Assembly (NCBI GenBank): GCA_003447895.1
Contig: DLYC01000244.1
Location: 1-7,968 of the forward strand
Source: Lachnospiraceae bacterium
Lineage (GTDB): Bacteria; Bacillota; Clostridia; Lachnospirales; Lachnospiraceae
Reading direction: 5' to 3'
Length of the DNA: 7,968 nucleotides
Below are positions 1 through 6,173 of this stretch, in pieces. A model generated the notes under the pieces. It searched no databases. It was not told where the DNA came from and was given only the letters and a program-made list of their open reading frames with translations. The position numbers were made by a program, and so were the translations under genes. How positions within the stretch are numbered: position 1 is the first letter of the stretch; each line of letters opens with the position of its first letter.

Positions 1-28
1 GCTCGTCTGCCAGTTCCGACACTTCCGC
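1..28 (-). tRNA. tRNA-Leu, 5' part only (truncated by window edge)
   Basis: Read on the minus strand from position 28, the sequence begins GCGGAAGTG and continues through a D-arm ending GGCAGACGAGC, where the window stops. The acceptor 5' strand, the TG at positions 8-9 and the GGCAGACG D-loop are typical of class II leucine tRNAs and match the arrangement in the complete neighbour. The anticodon, variable arm and 3' end are outside the window, so the isoacceptor cannot be read. It lies 25 bp downstream of the complete tRNA-Leu and is probably cotranscribed with it. Confidence 0.82.
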
Positions 29-53
29 GCATTCCTCAATATTTAATTAAGGA

Positions 54-136
54 TGCAGGAGATGGGACTTGAACCCACACTATGTTGCCATAACAGGCAC
101 CTGAAGCCTGCGCGTCTGCCATTCCGCCACTCCTGC
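54..136 (-). tRNA. tRNA-Leu (anticodon CAG)
   Basis: The minus strand folds as a complete class II tRNA of 83 nt. The acceptor GCAGGAG pairs with CTCCTGC next to the discriminator A. The D-arm carries GGCAGACGC, the anticodon stem CAGGC/GCCTG closes the loop TTCAGGT with CAG at positions 34-36, a long variable arm follows, and the T-arm reads GTGGGTTCAAGTCCCAT. CAG decodes the leucine codon CUG. CCA is not encoded, because TCC follows the discriminator, so it must be added after transcription. The gene is transcribed away from dgt. Confidence 0.96.
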
Positions 137-147
137 GAACAAATGTA

Positions 148-176
148 ATTCTAACTTTATTGGAATTAATTGTCAA
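148..176 (-). promoter_or_regulatory. SigA-type promoter of the tRNA-Leu genes
   Basis: On the minus strand, TTGACA (plus 171-176) is separated by exactly 17 bp from TAGAAT (plus 148-153), a nearly perfect vegetative promoter. A start about 7 nt downstream of the -10 element, near 141, would leave only a few leader nucleotides before the tRNA 5' end at 136, as is usual for tRNA operons. The upstream flank (177-218) is almost pure A/T with A-tracts and could serve as an UP element for strong transcription; that part is inference. Confidence 0.85.
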
Positions 177-245
177 CAGAAAAATATAAAGACAAAAAAA
201 TTATTTAAAATTAAAAAAGGAAACCGCGAAAATGCGCAGAATATT

Positions 246-251
246 TATAAT
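246..251 (+). promoter_or_regulatory. possible -10 element for the dgt operon
   Basis: A perfect TATAAT lies 90 bp before the dgt start in the only sizeable intergenic region upstream of the operon. The bases where the -35 element should be (about 222-229, AACCGCGA) do not resemble TTGACA, and there is no TGn extension. It may be a chance match in AT-rich DNA or an activator-dependent promoter. The 8-bp dyad begins 8 bp downstream of it, which would place the dyad at the transcription start. Confidence 0.25.
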
Positions 252-258
252 ATGAGCA

Positions 259-281
259 TGAAGCATGTAACAAATGCTTCA
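259..281. repeat. 8-bp perfect inverted repeat in the dgt leader
   Basis: TGAAGCAT (259-266) and ATGCTTCA (274-281) are perfect reverse complements around a 7-nt spacer. No T-run follows, so it is not an intrinsic terminator. It could be an operator for a dimeric repressor or a hairpin near the 5' end of the operon mRNA. It does not match the LexA or NrdR boxes I know. Confidence 0.6.
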
Positions 282-300
282 CATATCTGTATTCATATCA

Positions 301-322
301 GAAACCGCTAAGAAACCGCTAT
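301..322 (+). repeat. tandem 11-bp direct repeat (GAAACCGCTAA / GAAACCGCTAT)
   Basis: Two adjacent 11-bp units (301-311 and 312-322) agree at 10 of 11 positions. A third copy of the core GAAACCGC occurs at 220-227. The tandem pair ends 6 bp before the dgt ribosome binding site. The 11-bp period is close to one helical turn, so two protein subunits could bind on the same face. That role is inference; slippage duplication is the simple alternative. Confidence 0.55.
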
Positions 323-328
323 TTGGTT

Positions 329-334
329 AAGAGG
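329..334 (+). promoter_or_regulatory. ribosome binding site of dgt (supports the TTG start)
   Basis: AAGAGG ends 7 nt before the TTG at 342. An in-frame stop TAA at 309-311 and the lack of any ATG or GTG between it and 342 make this TTG the first plausible start. Confidence 0.7.
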
Positions 335-341
335 CATTCCG

Positions 342-1349
342 TTGACGATCAGAGAAGAACTTGAATTAAGAGAAAAAGAAATCCTCGGCCCCCGGGCCAC
401 TTTGTCCGCCCTTTCGCGCGGAAGAAGAGTTCCCGAGGCACAGTGCGATATCCGCCCCGTCTTTCAGAGGGACCGGGACCGGATACTCCACAGCAAATCC
501 TTTCGAAGACTCAAGGACAAGACCCAGGTGTTTCTGTCCCCGGACGGCGACCACTACCGGACGAGAATGACACACACACTGGAGGTCTCTCAAAACGCGC
601 GCACGATTGCCAAAGCGCTGAGGCTGAATGAAGACCTCGTGGAGGCGATCGCGCTCGGTCATGACCTGGGGCACACTCCCTTCGGACATGCGGGCGAGCG
701 GGCGCTGAACCGGATCGCGCCCGGAGGATTCCGGCACAACGAGCAGAGCCTTCGGACTGTCGATCTTTTGGAAAAGAACGGGGCCGGGCTCAATCTCACA
801 GAGGAAGTAAGAGACGGCATACTCAATCACCAGATGAGTACGCTCCCCTTTACGCTGGAGGGACAGATCGTGCGCCTGTCCGACAAGATCGCGTATATTC
901 ACCACGATATGGATGACGCGATCCGTGGCGGCATACTGACCGACGATGATGTGCCTGAGAAAATATCGCGGGTTGTCGGAAAGACTCTGGGGCAGAGACT
1001 TGACCGCTTTATCCACGACATCATAACGAGCAGCCAGGGCAAGGACCGGATCGGGATGTCGGAGGAAGTGGAACAGGCTTTTCTGGATATGCGGAGCTTT
1101 ATGTTTGAGCGGGTATATACCAATCCTGTCGCCAAGGCCGAGGAGGCCAAGGCGGAGAAAATGGTGGAAACGCTGTATGAATATTTCATGAAACACACAG
1201 ACGAACTTCCCGGCTATCTGCGGGAGATGATCGAACGCGGCACGCCTTCGCACAGAGCTGTCTGTGACTATATTTCGTCCATGTCAGACCGATATGCGAT
1301 CATGACCTTCGAATCGCTCTTTGTCCCAAGGACCTGGGACGTTTTCTGA
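342..1349 (+). CDS. dgt: HD-domain deoxynucleoside triphosphate triphosphohydrolase (dGTPase-like)
   Basis: The 335-aa product is a cytosolic dNTPase of the dGTPase family, which cleaves dNTPs to the deoxynucleoside and tripolyphosphate and so limits dNTP pools. The N-terminal segment FRRLKDKTQVF (about 54-64) is a family signature. The HD metal site is complete: H78 in THTLEVSQ, H107-D108 in ALGHDLGHTPFGH, and D181 in LSDKIAYIHHD. H111 and H116 are the accessory histidines conserved in dGTPases. The length fits the shorter Gram-positive subfamily, not the roughly 500-aa E. coli Dgt, so true dGTP preference is not certain. Translation starts at TTG with AAGAGG 7 nt upstream. The gene heads the operon and lies 66 bp before dnaG, the place held by rpsU in enterobacteria. 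No signal peptide or membrane segment is seen. Confidence 0.92.
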   Translation: MTIREELELREKEILGPRATLSALSRGRRVPEAQCDIRPVFQRDRDRILHSKSFRRLKDKTQVFLSPDGDHYRTRMTHTLEVSQNARTIAKALRLNEDLVEAIALGHDLGHTPFGHAGERALNRIAPGGFRHNEQSLRTVDLLEKNGAGLNLTEEVRDGILNHQMSTLPFTLEGQIVRLSDKIAYIHHDMDDAIRGGILTDDDVPEKISRVVGKTLGQRLDRFIHDIITSSQGKDRIGMSEEVEQAFLDMRSFMFERVYTNPVAKAEEAKAEKMVETLYEYFMKHTDELPGYLREMIERGTPSHRAVCDYISSMSDRYAIMTFESLFVPRTWDVF

Positions 1350-1415
1350 CAGGACACATTTCGCGCGGGAAAAGACAAAGACACCGACGCATCAGCGAAT
1401 CAGGGAAAACGGTTT

Positions 1416-3248
1416 ATGTACTATCCGAATGAAAAAGTTGAGGAGGTCCTTCACGCCAACAACATCGTGGACGTTGTGGGATCCTACGTTCATTTACAAA
1501 AAAAGGGAGCCAACTATTTTGGCCTTTGTCCCTTTCATAATGAGAAGTCTCCCTCCTTTTCCGTCTCGGAGCCCAAGCAGATGTTTTACTGCTTCGGGTG
1601 CGGCGCCGGAGGAAACGCGGCCACCTTTTTGATGAAATATGAGAACTATTCATTCAAGGAAGCGCTGCAGAGCCTGGCGGACAGAGCGGGAATCGCGCTT
1701 CCCGAGGTGAACTACAGCGAGGAGGCAAGGCTGCGGGAGGAAAAGAAGCAGCTCCTGAGAGACGTAAACAAAGAGACCGCGGTCTACTATTACAGGCTCT
1801 TAAGGTCCGGCGCGGGAAGAAAGGGGCTTCAGTATTTTGCGCAGCGAAAACTCGATCCGTCGATCATGCGGGATTTTGGCCTTGGATACGCGGACGGCGC
1901 GGGGAATGACCTGGTAAGGCACCTTAAGAGCAAGGGATTCAGCGACGAAGTCATTCTGGAAGCCGGGGTCGCGGCCTATGATGAAAAGCGCGGGCTTCAC
2001 GATAAATTCTGGAACAGGGTGATCTTTCCCATCATGGACGAAAAAGGGAGGGTGATCGGGTTCGGAGGGCGCGTTATGGGCGACGCAAAGCCCAAGTACC
2101 TCAATTCCCCGGAGACGGAAATTTTTGACAAGAGTAAAAATCTTTACGGACTCAACATAGCAAGGCGGGCAAGAGCACCGTATAAAATATTGTGCGAGGG
2201 CTATATGGATGTGATCTCGATGCACCAGGCCGGATTTCACGAGGCGGTCGCATCGCTTGGCACATCCTTTACGGAGGGGCAGGCGGCGCTTCTTAAGAGG
2301 TACACCAAACTGGTGCTCCTTGCCTATGACAGCGACGGCGCCGGTGTGCGCGCGGCTCTCAGAAGTATCCGGATCCTGAAAGAGGCGGGAATCGAAGGGA
2401 AAGTCATAAACCTTACGCCCAAGAAGGACCCTGACGAATTTATCAAGGCTTTCGGCGCTGAAGCGTTTAAGGAGAGGATCGACAAAGCCGAAAACAGTTT
2501 CTTTTATGAACTCCGAATGAAACAGAGAGAGTATTCCATGGACGACCCCGGAGAGAGAACGCAGTTCCACCGCGTGCTCGCGGCAAGGCTTGCAGGGATC
2601 GAAGATGAAATCGAGAGGGAGAATTATCTGAAAGAAACGGCAAGGCGCTACTTCCTGGACGAAAATATACTGCGAAGGCTGGTTGCCTCCTACAACAGGG
2701 GAGGAACTGCCGGAGCTGTGTGGAGAGGCGGGGAGGAAAGAGGGCAGAGCCCTGCGGCAAAGACCGGGAAAACGCGGGCGGCAGACAGGCAGGAGGAGAG
2801 AGAGAGCCGGAATGAGCGGCTGCTTCTCACATGGCTCGCGGATGAACCCGAGATCTACCCGCAGATATCCGCTTATCTGAAACCGGAGCACTTCACGGAA
2901 GGAGTCCCGAGGCAGGCGGCAGAAGGCTACTGGCGGATCCTGGAACAGCATGGAGGAGGCAATCCCGCTTCTGTCATAGGAATGTTTGAGACGGAAGAGG
3001 AGCAGGAGGCCGCGGCCGCGCTGTTTCACACGAGGCTGAAAGGCCTCACTACCAAAGCTGACAGGGAAAAAGCACTGAGAGATATCGTGATCTCTGTCAG
3101 GAGAGCTGCCGCGGAAAGGGAAAAGAAGGAAACAGCGGGCAGCGGGCAGGAAGTGACTGCCGAGGCGATGACGAAGATGCTCGAGACCAAACGGGACCTG
3201 GAGGCTCTTCACAGCATTCGCTTTACCCTCTCTGACAAAAGCGGGTAA
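1416..3248 (+). CDS. dnaG: DNA primase
   Basis: The 610-aa product is the replicative primase, which makes RNA primers at the fork with the DnaB-type helicase. Three parts are visible. The N-terminal zinc-binding CHC2 domain has C38, H41, C59 and C62 in LCPFHNEK and FYCFGCGAGG. The central catalytic core (about 125-370) has the basic DNA-binding strip RVIFPIMDEKGRVIGFGGR and the TOPRIM residues E261 in CEGYMDV, D305-S-D307 in YDSDG, and KDPDEF (337-342). A charged, low-complexity linker (about 430-465) leads to a C-terminal helicase-interaction domain. Length is close to the B. subtilis protein. The ATG follows AGGGA at 9-nt spacing. The 66-bp gap from dgt has no terminator, and rpoD follows 67 bp downstream, so the dnaG-rpoD linkage of the macromolecular synthesis operon is kept. 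Confidence 0.98.
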   Translation: MYYPNEKVEEVLHANNIVDVVGSYVHLQKKGANYFGLCPFHNEKSPSFSVSEPKQMFYCFGCGAGGNAATFLMKYENYSFKEALQSLADRAGIALPEVNYSEEARLREEKKQLLRDVNKETAVYYYRLLRSGAGRKGLQYFAQRKLDPSIMRDFGLGYADGAGNDLVRHLKSKGFSDEVILEAGVAAYDEKRGLHDKFWNRVIFPIMDEKGRVIGFGGRVMGDAKPKYLNSPETEIFDKSKNLYGLNIARRARAPYKILCEGYMDVISMHQAGFHEAVASLGTSFTEGQAALLKRYTKLVLLAYDSDGAGVRAALRSIRILKEAGIEGKVINLTPKKDPDEFIKAFGAEAFKERIDKAENSFFYELRMKQREYSMDDPGERTQFHRVLAARLAGIEDEIERENYLKETARRYFLDENILRRLVASYNRGGTAGAVWRGGEERGQSPAAKTGKTRAADRQEERESRNERLLLTWLADEPEIYPQISAYLKPEHFTEGVPRQAAEGYWRILEQHGGGNPASVIGMFETEEEQEAAAALFHTRLKGLTTKADREKALRDIVISVRRAAAEREKKETAGSGQEVTAEAMTKMLETKRDLEALHSIRFTLSDKSG

Positions 3249-3250
3249 GC

Positions 3251-3274
3251 GGGCGTCCGGCTGAGCCGGCACCC
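3251..3274 (+). other. small GC-rich stem-loop between dnaG and rpoD
   Basis: CCGGC (3257-3261) and GCCGG (3265-3269) pair around a TGA loop. GGG (3251-3253) and CCC (3272-3274) could extend the stem past a small internal loop. No U-run follows, so it should not end transcription. It may be an mRNA processing or stability element that separates dnaG and rpoD expression; this is inference from position. Confidence 0.45.
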
Positions 3275-3299
3275 GGATCATGAAAAGGTACCAAAGAAC

Positions 3300-3304
3300 G
3301 GAGG
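3300..3304 (+). promoter_or_regulatory. ribosome binding site that decides the rpoD start
   Basis: GGAGG lies 11 nt before ATG 3316, a slightly long spacing. The alternative in-frame ATG at 3280 has no purine-rich site upstream and would place GGAGG inside the coding region. The 3316 start is therefore preferred. Confidence 0.65.
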
Positions 3305-3315
3305 ATCATTATTAT

Positions 3316-4464
3316 ATGAGCAGTAAAACGGAAAACAAAGCACAGGAGACACTGACACAGGAAGAACTGATGAAAAAGATCGGGGACCTGATCGAAGAGG
3401 GCAAGAAGAAAAAGGGTGTCCTTGAAGAGAGCGAAGTCCGCGCGCAGTTCGGCCAGATCAAGCTCACGGACGATATCTATGAGCTGATCGTACAGGTCCT
3501 TGAGAAAAATGATATCGATGTGCTTCAGGTAGTGGATGACGATGAAGGCGAGACGCTCGACGAGGAGCTGAACCTGATCGAGGAAGCCGGCGAAGAGGAC
3601 ACCGACCTCATGGACTTCAGCGTTCCCGATACGATCAATATCGAGGACCCGGTCCGCATGTATCTCAAAGAGATCGGTAAAGTCCCGCTCCTTACCGCTG
3701 AGGAGGAGATCGATCTCGCAAAGAGAATGGAGGCGGGCGACGAGGAGGCCAAGAAGAGACTCGCGGAGGCAAACCTGCGTCTTGTCGTCAGCATCGCGAA
3801 GCGCTATGTGGGCCGCGGCATGCTCTTTCTCGACCTGATCCAGGAGGGAAATCTCGGCCTTATCAAGGCAGTAGAAAAGTTTGACTACAACAAGGGATTC
3901 AAGTTCTCCACTTACGCGACCTGGTGGATCCGCCAGGCGATCACAAGAGCGATCGCCGATCAGGCCCGCACGATCCGCATTCCCGTCCACATGGTGGAGA
4001 CGATCAACAAGCTTGTCAGAGTGAGCAGACAGCTCCTTCAGGAGCTCGGGAGAGAACCTACTCCCGAAGAGATTGCCGAGAGAATGGAAATTCCCGTCGA
4101 GAGAGTCCGTGAGATTCTTAAGATCTCCCAGGAGCCGGTTTCTCTCGAGACTCCGATCGGCGAAGAGGAGGACAGCCACCTGGGCGATTTCATCCAGGAC
4201 GACAATGTTCCCGTACCGGCAGAGGCAGCTGCCTTTACCCTCCTCAAAGAGCAGCTTGTCGAAGTTCTGGGCACCCTGACGGAGAGAGAACAGAAAGTCC
4301 TGCGCCTGCGATTCGGACTCGATGACGGAAGGGCCAGAACGCTCGAAGAAGTGGGCAAGGAATTCAATGTCACCAGAGAGCGCATCCGACAGATCGAGGC
4401 CAAGGCGCTCCGCAAGCTCCGCCATCCCAGCAGAAGCCGCAAGCTCAAGGACTATCTGGACTGA
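3316..4464 (+). CDS. rpoD: primary (housekeeping) RNA polymerase sigma factor, sigma-70/SigA
   Basis: The 382-aa product directs RNA polymerase to vegetative promoters. From the chosen start, residues about 12-75 form a short region 1.1, followed by an acidic stretch (about 74-98). Region 1.2 is [16 protein letters not shown] (111-126). Region 2 follows, with [11 protein letters not shown] and [18 protein letters not shown]. Regions 2.3-2.4 contain [15 protein letters not shown] (195-209), which melts and reads the -10 element. Region 3 spans about 225-300. Region 4.2 (about 340-375) has the helix-turn-helix [20 protein letters not shown], which reads the -35 element. The large non-conserved region of E. 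coli RpoD is absent, as in Firmicutes SigA. The start at 3316 has a GGAGG site; starting at 3280 would add 12 residues without one. The tRNA and rnpB promoters in this window are of the kind it should read. trmK begins 6 bp after its stop. Confidence 0.97.
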   Translation: MSSKTENKAQETLTQEELMKKIGDLIEEGKKKKGVLEESEVRAQFGQIKLTDDIYELIVQVLEKNDIDVLQVVDDDEGETLDEELNLIEEAGEEDTDLMDFSVPDTINIEDPVRMYLKEIGKVPLLTAEEEIDLAKRMEAGDEEAKKRLAEANLRLVVSIAKRYVGRGMLFLDLIQEGNLGLIKAVEKFDYNKGFKFSTYATWWIRQAITRAIADQARTIRIPVHMVETINKLVRVSRQLLQELGREPTPEEIAERMEIPVERVREILKISQEPVSLETPIGEEEDSHLGDFIQDDNVPVPAEAAAFTLLKEQLVEVLGTLTEREQKVLRLRFGLDDGRARTLEEVGKEFNVTRERIRQIEAKALRKLRHPSRSRKLKDYLD

Positions 4465-4470
4465 GCCGGG

Positions 4471-5295
4471 ATGAGTACGGAACTCAGACTATCCAAAAGG
4501 CTCACGGCGATCGCGGGAATGGTCGGAACAGGCGGGCAAAAGAGCGGCAGCCCAAGGGCAGGGGCGGATGATCCGGACGGATACTGCCTCTGCGATGTGG
4601 GAACGGACCACGCGCATATTCCGATCAAACTCCTTTTGGACGGCACTATCCAAAGGGCCATTGCAATGGATGTGATCGAGGGGCCGATTGAAAAGGCGCG
4701 TCAAAATATAGAACTGTACGGCGTCGGCGACAGGACCGAGCTTCGCCTCTCCGACGGGCTCGACGCCTACAAAGAGGGGGAGGCCGACGGACTTGTGATC
4801 GCCGGAATGGGCGGCCGGATCATGAGCAGGATCCTTCTTCGGGAGCCGGACAAAACGAGAAGCTTCAAGGAACTGATCCTGCAGCCTCAGGCGGATCCGG
4901 ACTTTGTCAGGCGTGCTGTCAGGGAACTGGGAATGTACCCGGACAGGGAGACAGTCGTCTTCGAGGACGGAAAGTACTATCCGGTCATGCACATTGTTCA
5001 TGAACCGGGCGCCGCTCCGGATTGGAGCGAACTGGGCTTTGATCGGGAGGACCCGTCCACGCGGCGCTTTCTTCATGAGATTGAGGATGCGTTCGGGCCG
5101 TTTCTCCTCGCTGAGAGGGACCGTATGCTCCGGCAATACCTGAACTGGCGAAAAGGCGTGAACGACAGGATCGCGGGGTCCCTCTCCCTGGCAGGGGAAA
5201 AGAACCGGGAAGCGCTGTCGCAAAAAAGAGAGGCGATCGCCCGGACGGACCGGATGATCCGCACAGCGCTGGACTATTTTGACAAACAGAAGTAA
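4471..5295 (+). CDS. trmK: tRNA (adenine(22)-N1)-methyltransferase
   Basis: The 274-aa product is a class I SAM-dependent methyltransferase of the TrmK/YqfN family, which methylates N1 of A22 in the D-loop region of some bacterial tRNAs. The N-terminal LSKRLTAIAGMV is the family opening. Motif I is CDVGTDHAHIPIKLL (41-55), D67 in AMDVIEGP fits the SAM-ribose acidic position, and AGMGGRIM (111-118), LILQPQADP and VFEDGKYYPVM are family hallmarks. The C-terminal 200-274 is helical and charged and likely forms the coiled-coil tRNA-binding part. It is longer than the roughly 238-aa B. subtilis protein, partly from a Gly/Ser/Asp-rich insertion (about 20-37) before motif I. No clear ribosome binding site precedes the ATG, so translation is probably coupled to rpoD, whose stop is 6 bp upstream. 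The next gene, nif3, is the usual partner (yqfN-yqfO in Bacillus). Confidence 0.92.
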   Translation: MSTELRLSKRLTAIAGMVGTGGQKSGSPRAGADDPDGYCLCDVGTDHAHIPIKLLLDGTIQRAIAMDVIEGPIEKARQNIELYGVGDRTELRLSDGLDAYKEGEADGLVIAGMGGRIMSRILLREPDKTRSFKELILQPQADPDFVRRAVRELGMYPDRETVVFEDGKYYPVMHIVHEPGAAPDWSELGFDREDPSTRRFLHEIEDAFGPFLLAERDRMLRQYLNWRKGVNDRIAGSLSLAGEKNREALSQKREAIARTDRMIRTALDYFDKQK

Positions 5296-5299
5296 GGAG
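5294..5299 (+). promoter_or_regulatory. ribosome binding site of the nif3 gene, overlapping the trmK stop
   Basis: AAGGAG begins within the TAA stop of trmK (5293-5295) and stands 6 nt before ATG 5306. This fixes the start at 5306 in preference to the in-frame TTG at 5279, which lies inside trmK, and suggests translational coupling. Confidence 0.75.
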
Positions 5300-5305
5300 A
5301 CGGCT

Positions 5306-6088
5306 ATGAAACTGAAAGAGATCATACGCATACTCGATGAATTCTGCCCGCCGGGATTTGCAATGTCCTGGGACAACGTAGGACTTCAGGTGGGGAGAAG
5401 CGACAAAGAGGTTCAAACGATCGCCCTTGCGCTCGACGCCACCTCTGAGGTGATCGCGGAGGCGATCCGACAGGGCGCTGACCTCATTCTGACACACCAT
5501 CCGCTCCTGTTTGGCGGGATCAGGCAGGTTACTGACAGCAGCTTTGTGGGAAAGAGAGTGCTGGATCTGGCGATGCATGACACGGCCTGCTTCTCCATGC
5601 ACACGAATTTTGACGTTCTGGGGATGGGAGACGCGGCGGCGGATCTGATGAAACTGACCGACAGGGAAGTCCTGGAGGTCACCTATGAGGATGACATTTC
5701 GGTGGAGGGACTCGGAAGGATCGGTTCCCTGATCGAACCGATGAAGCTGTCCGAAGTGGCGGCGAAGACGGCGGAAGTCTTTGAACTTGAACATGTCCGC
5801 TATTACGGGGCACCGGACGAGATGGTCGTCACCTGCGCGATCCTTCCCGGCTCGGGGCACAGCGAGATCGATATCGCGCTGAAAGCCGGAGCGGATGTGA
5901 TCATCACAGGCGACATCTCTCACCACGACGGAATCGACGCGGTCGAAAAGGGAATTTCTGTGATCGACGCAGGCCACTACGGGATCGAGAAGATCTTTAT
6001 CCCCTATATGAAAGAATTTCTGGAAAGAGAGGCGCCGCAGATCAGGGTCCTGTCCTGTGACATGGGGGCGCCGTTTCACGAGACCTGA
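5306..6088 (+). CDS. Nif3-like dinuclear metal center protein (YqfO/YbgI family)
   Basis: The 260-aa cytosolic protein belongs to the Nif3 family, which forms hexameric rings with two metal ions per subunit. It is sometimes annotated as GTP cyclohydrolase 1 type 2, but the reaction is not settled for most members. The metal ligands are all visible: H64-H65 in LTHHPLLFGG, D103 in SMHTNFD, and H224 and E228 in DAGHYGIEK. The opening MSWDNVGLQVG and GDISHHDG (202-209) are further signatures. At 260 aa it is like E. coli YbgI and lacks the PII-like insert that takes B. subtilis YqfO to about 370 aa. It begins 10 bp after trmK, with its ribosome binding site overlapping the trmK stop. Persistent linkage to trmK hints at a shared role in tRNA or nucleotide metabolism, but the sequence does not show which. 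Confidence 0.93.
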   Translation: MKLKEIIRILDEFCPPGFAMSWDNVGLQVGRSDKEVQTIALALDATSEVIAEAIRQGADLILTHHPLLFGGIRQVTDSSFVGKRVLDLAMHDTACFSMHTNFDVLGMGDAAADLMKLTDREVLEVTYEDDISVEGLGRIGSLIEPMKLSEVAAKTAEVFELEHVRYYGAPDEMVVTCAILPGSGHSEIDIALKAGADVIITGDISHHDGIDAVEKGISVIDAGHYGIEKIFIPYMKEFLEREAPQIRVLSCDMGAPFHET

Positions 6089-6093
6089 CCCGC

Positions 6094-6116
6094 CTTCTGC
6101 GAAGCAATTCGCGAAG
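6094..6116 (+). other. stem-loop with GCAA tetraloop between nif3 and the kinase
   Basis: CTTC (6094-6097) pairs with GAAG (6113-6116), and GCGAA (6099-6103) pairs with TTCGC (6108-6112). This gives nine base pairs with one bulged T (6098) and a GNRA-type GCAA loop (6104-6107). No T-run follows (CGGACTTTACG), so it is a poor intrinsic terminator. It may stabilise or separate the upstream mRNA from the kinase mRNA. Confidence 0.5.
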
Positions 6117-6173
6117 CGGACTTTACGAGCGACAATGTTTCACCGGAACTGAGCCAAAAGGAAGGAGGGCGGT

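Larger units (their letters stand above)
177..341 (+). other. AT-rich divergent intergenic region and dgt leader
   Basis: This spacer separates the minus-strand tRNA promoter from the dgt start codon. It is far more AT-rich than the coding DNA. It holds A-tracts (about 178-218), an isolated TATAAT (246-251), an 8-bp inverted repeat (259-281) and copies of GAAACCGC. A promoter for the dgt operon is expected here, but no good -35 hexamer stands 16-18 bp before the TATAAT, so I do not call one with confidence. The open frames inside it are tiny and have no coding signature. Confidence 0.6.

Noticed and set aside
232..311. Overlapping mini-frames in the dgt leader (7 codons from 232, then 19 codons from 252, with an ATGA overlap) as possible leader peptides
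   Set aside because: There is no run of one amino acid codon, no well-spaced ribosome binding site and no attenuator pair; in AT-rich DNA this is expected by chance.
2125..2153. TTGACA inside dnaG as a possible internal promoter for rpoD
   Set aside because: No acceptable -10 hexamer stands 16-18 bp downstream (GGACTC region), and the hexamer is accounted for by the codons for F-D-K.
1800..3281. Long open frame of 493 codons on the minus strand opposite dnaG
   Set aside because: It mirrors the codon structure of dnaG, its product has no recognisable domain and is rich in Phe, Arg and Pro, and the plus-strand gene is certain.
3280..3315. Upstream ATG at 3280 as the rpoD start
   Set aside because: It has no ribosome binding site and would bury the GGAGG at 3300-3304 within the gene; the extra 12 residues do not look like the family N-terminus.
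3223..4425. Open frame of 400 codons on the minus strand opposite rpoD
   Set aside because: It is a shadow of the highly conserved rpoD; its Leu/Asp-rich translation reflects complemented Lys, Glu and Ile codons. No ribosome binding site or family match is evident.
4985..6079. Long minus-strand frames opposite trmK, nif3 and the kinase (also 6123-7088)
   Set aside because: They span unrelated genes and intergenic DNA antisense to well-supported genes and have no domain signatures.
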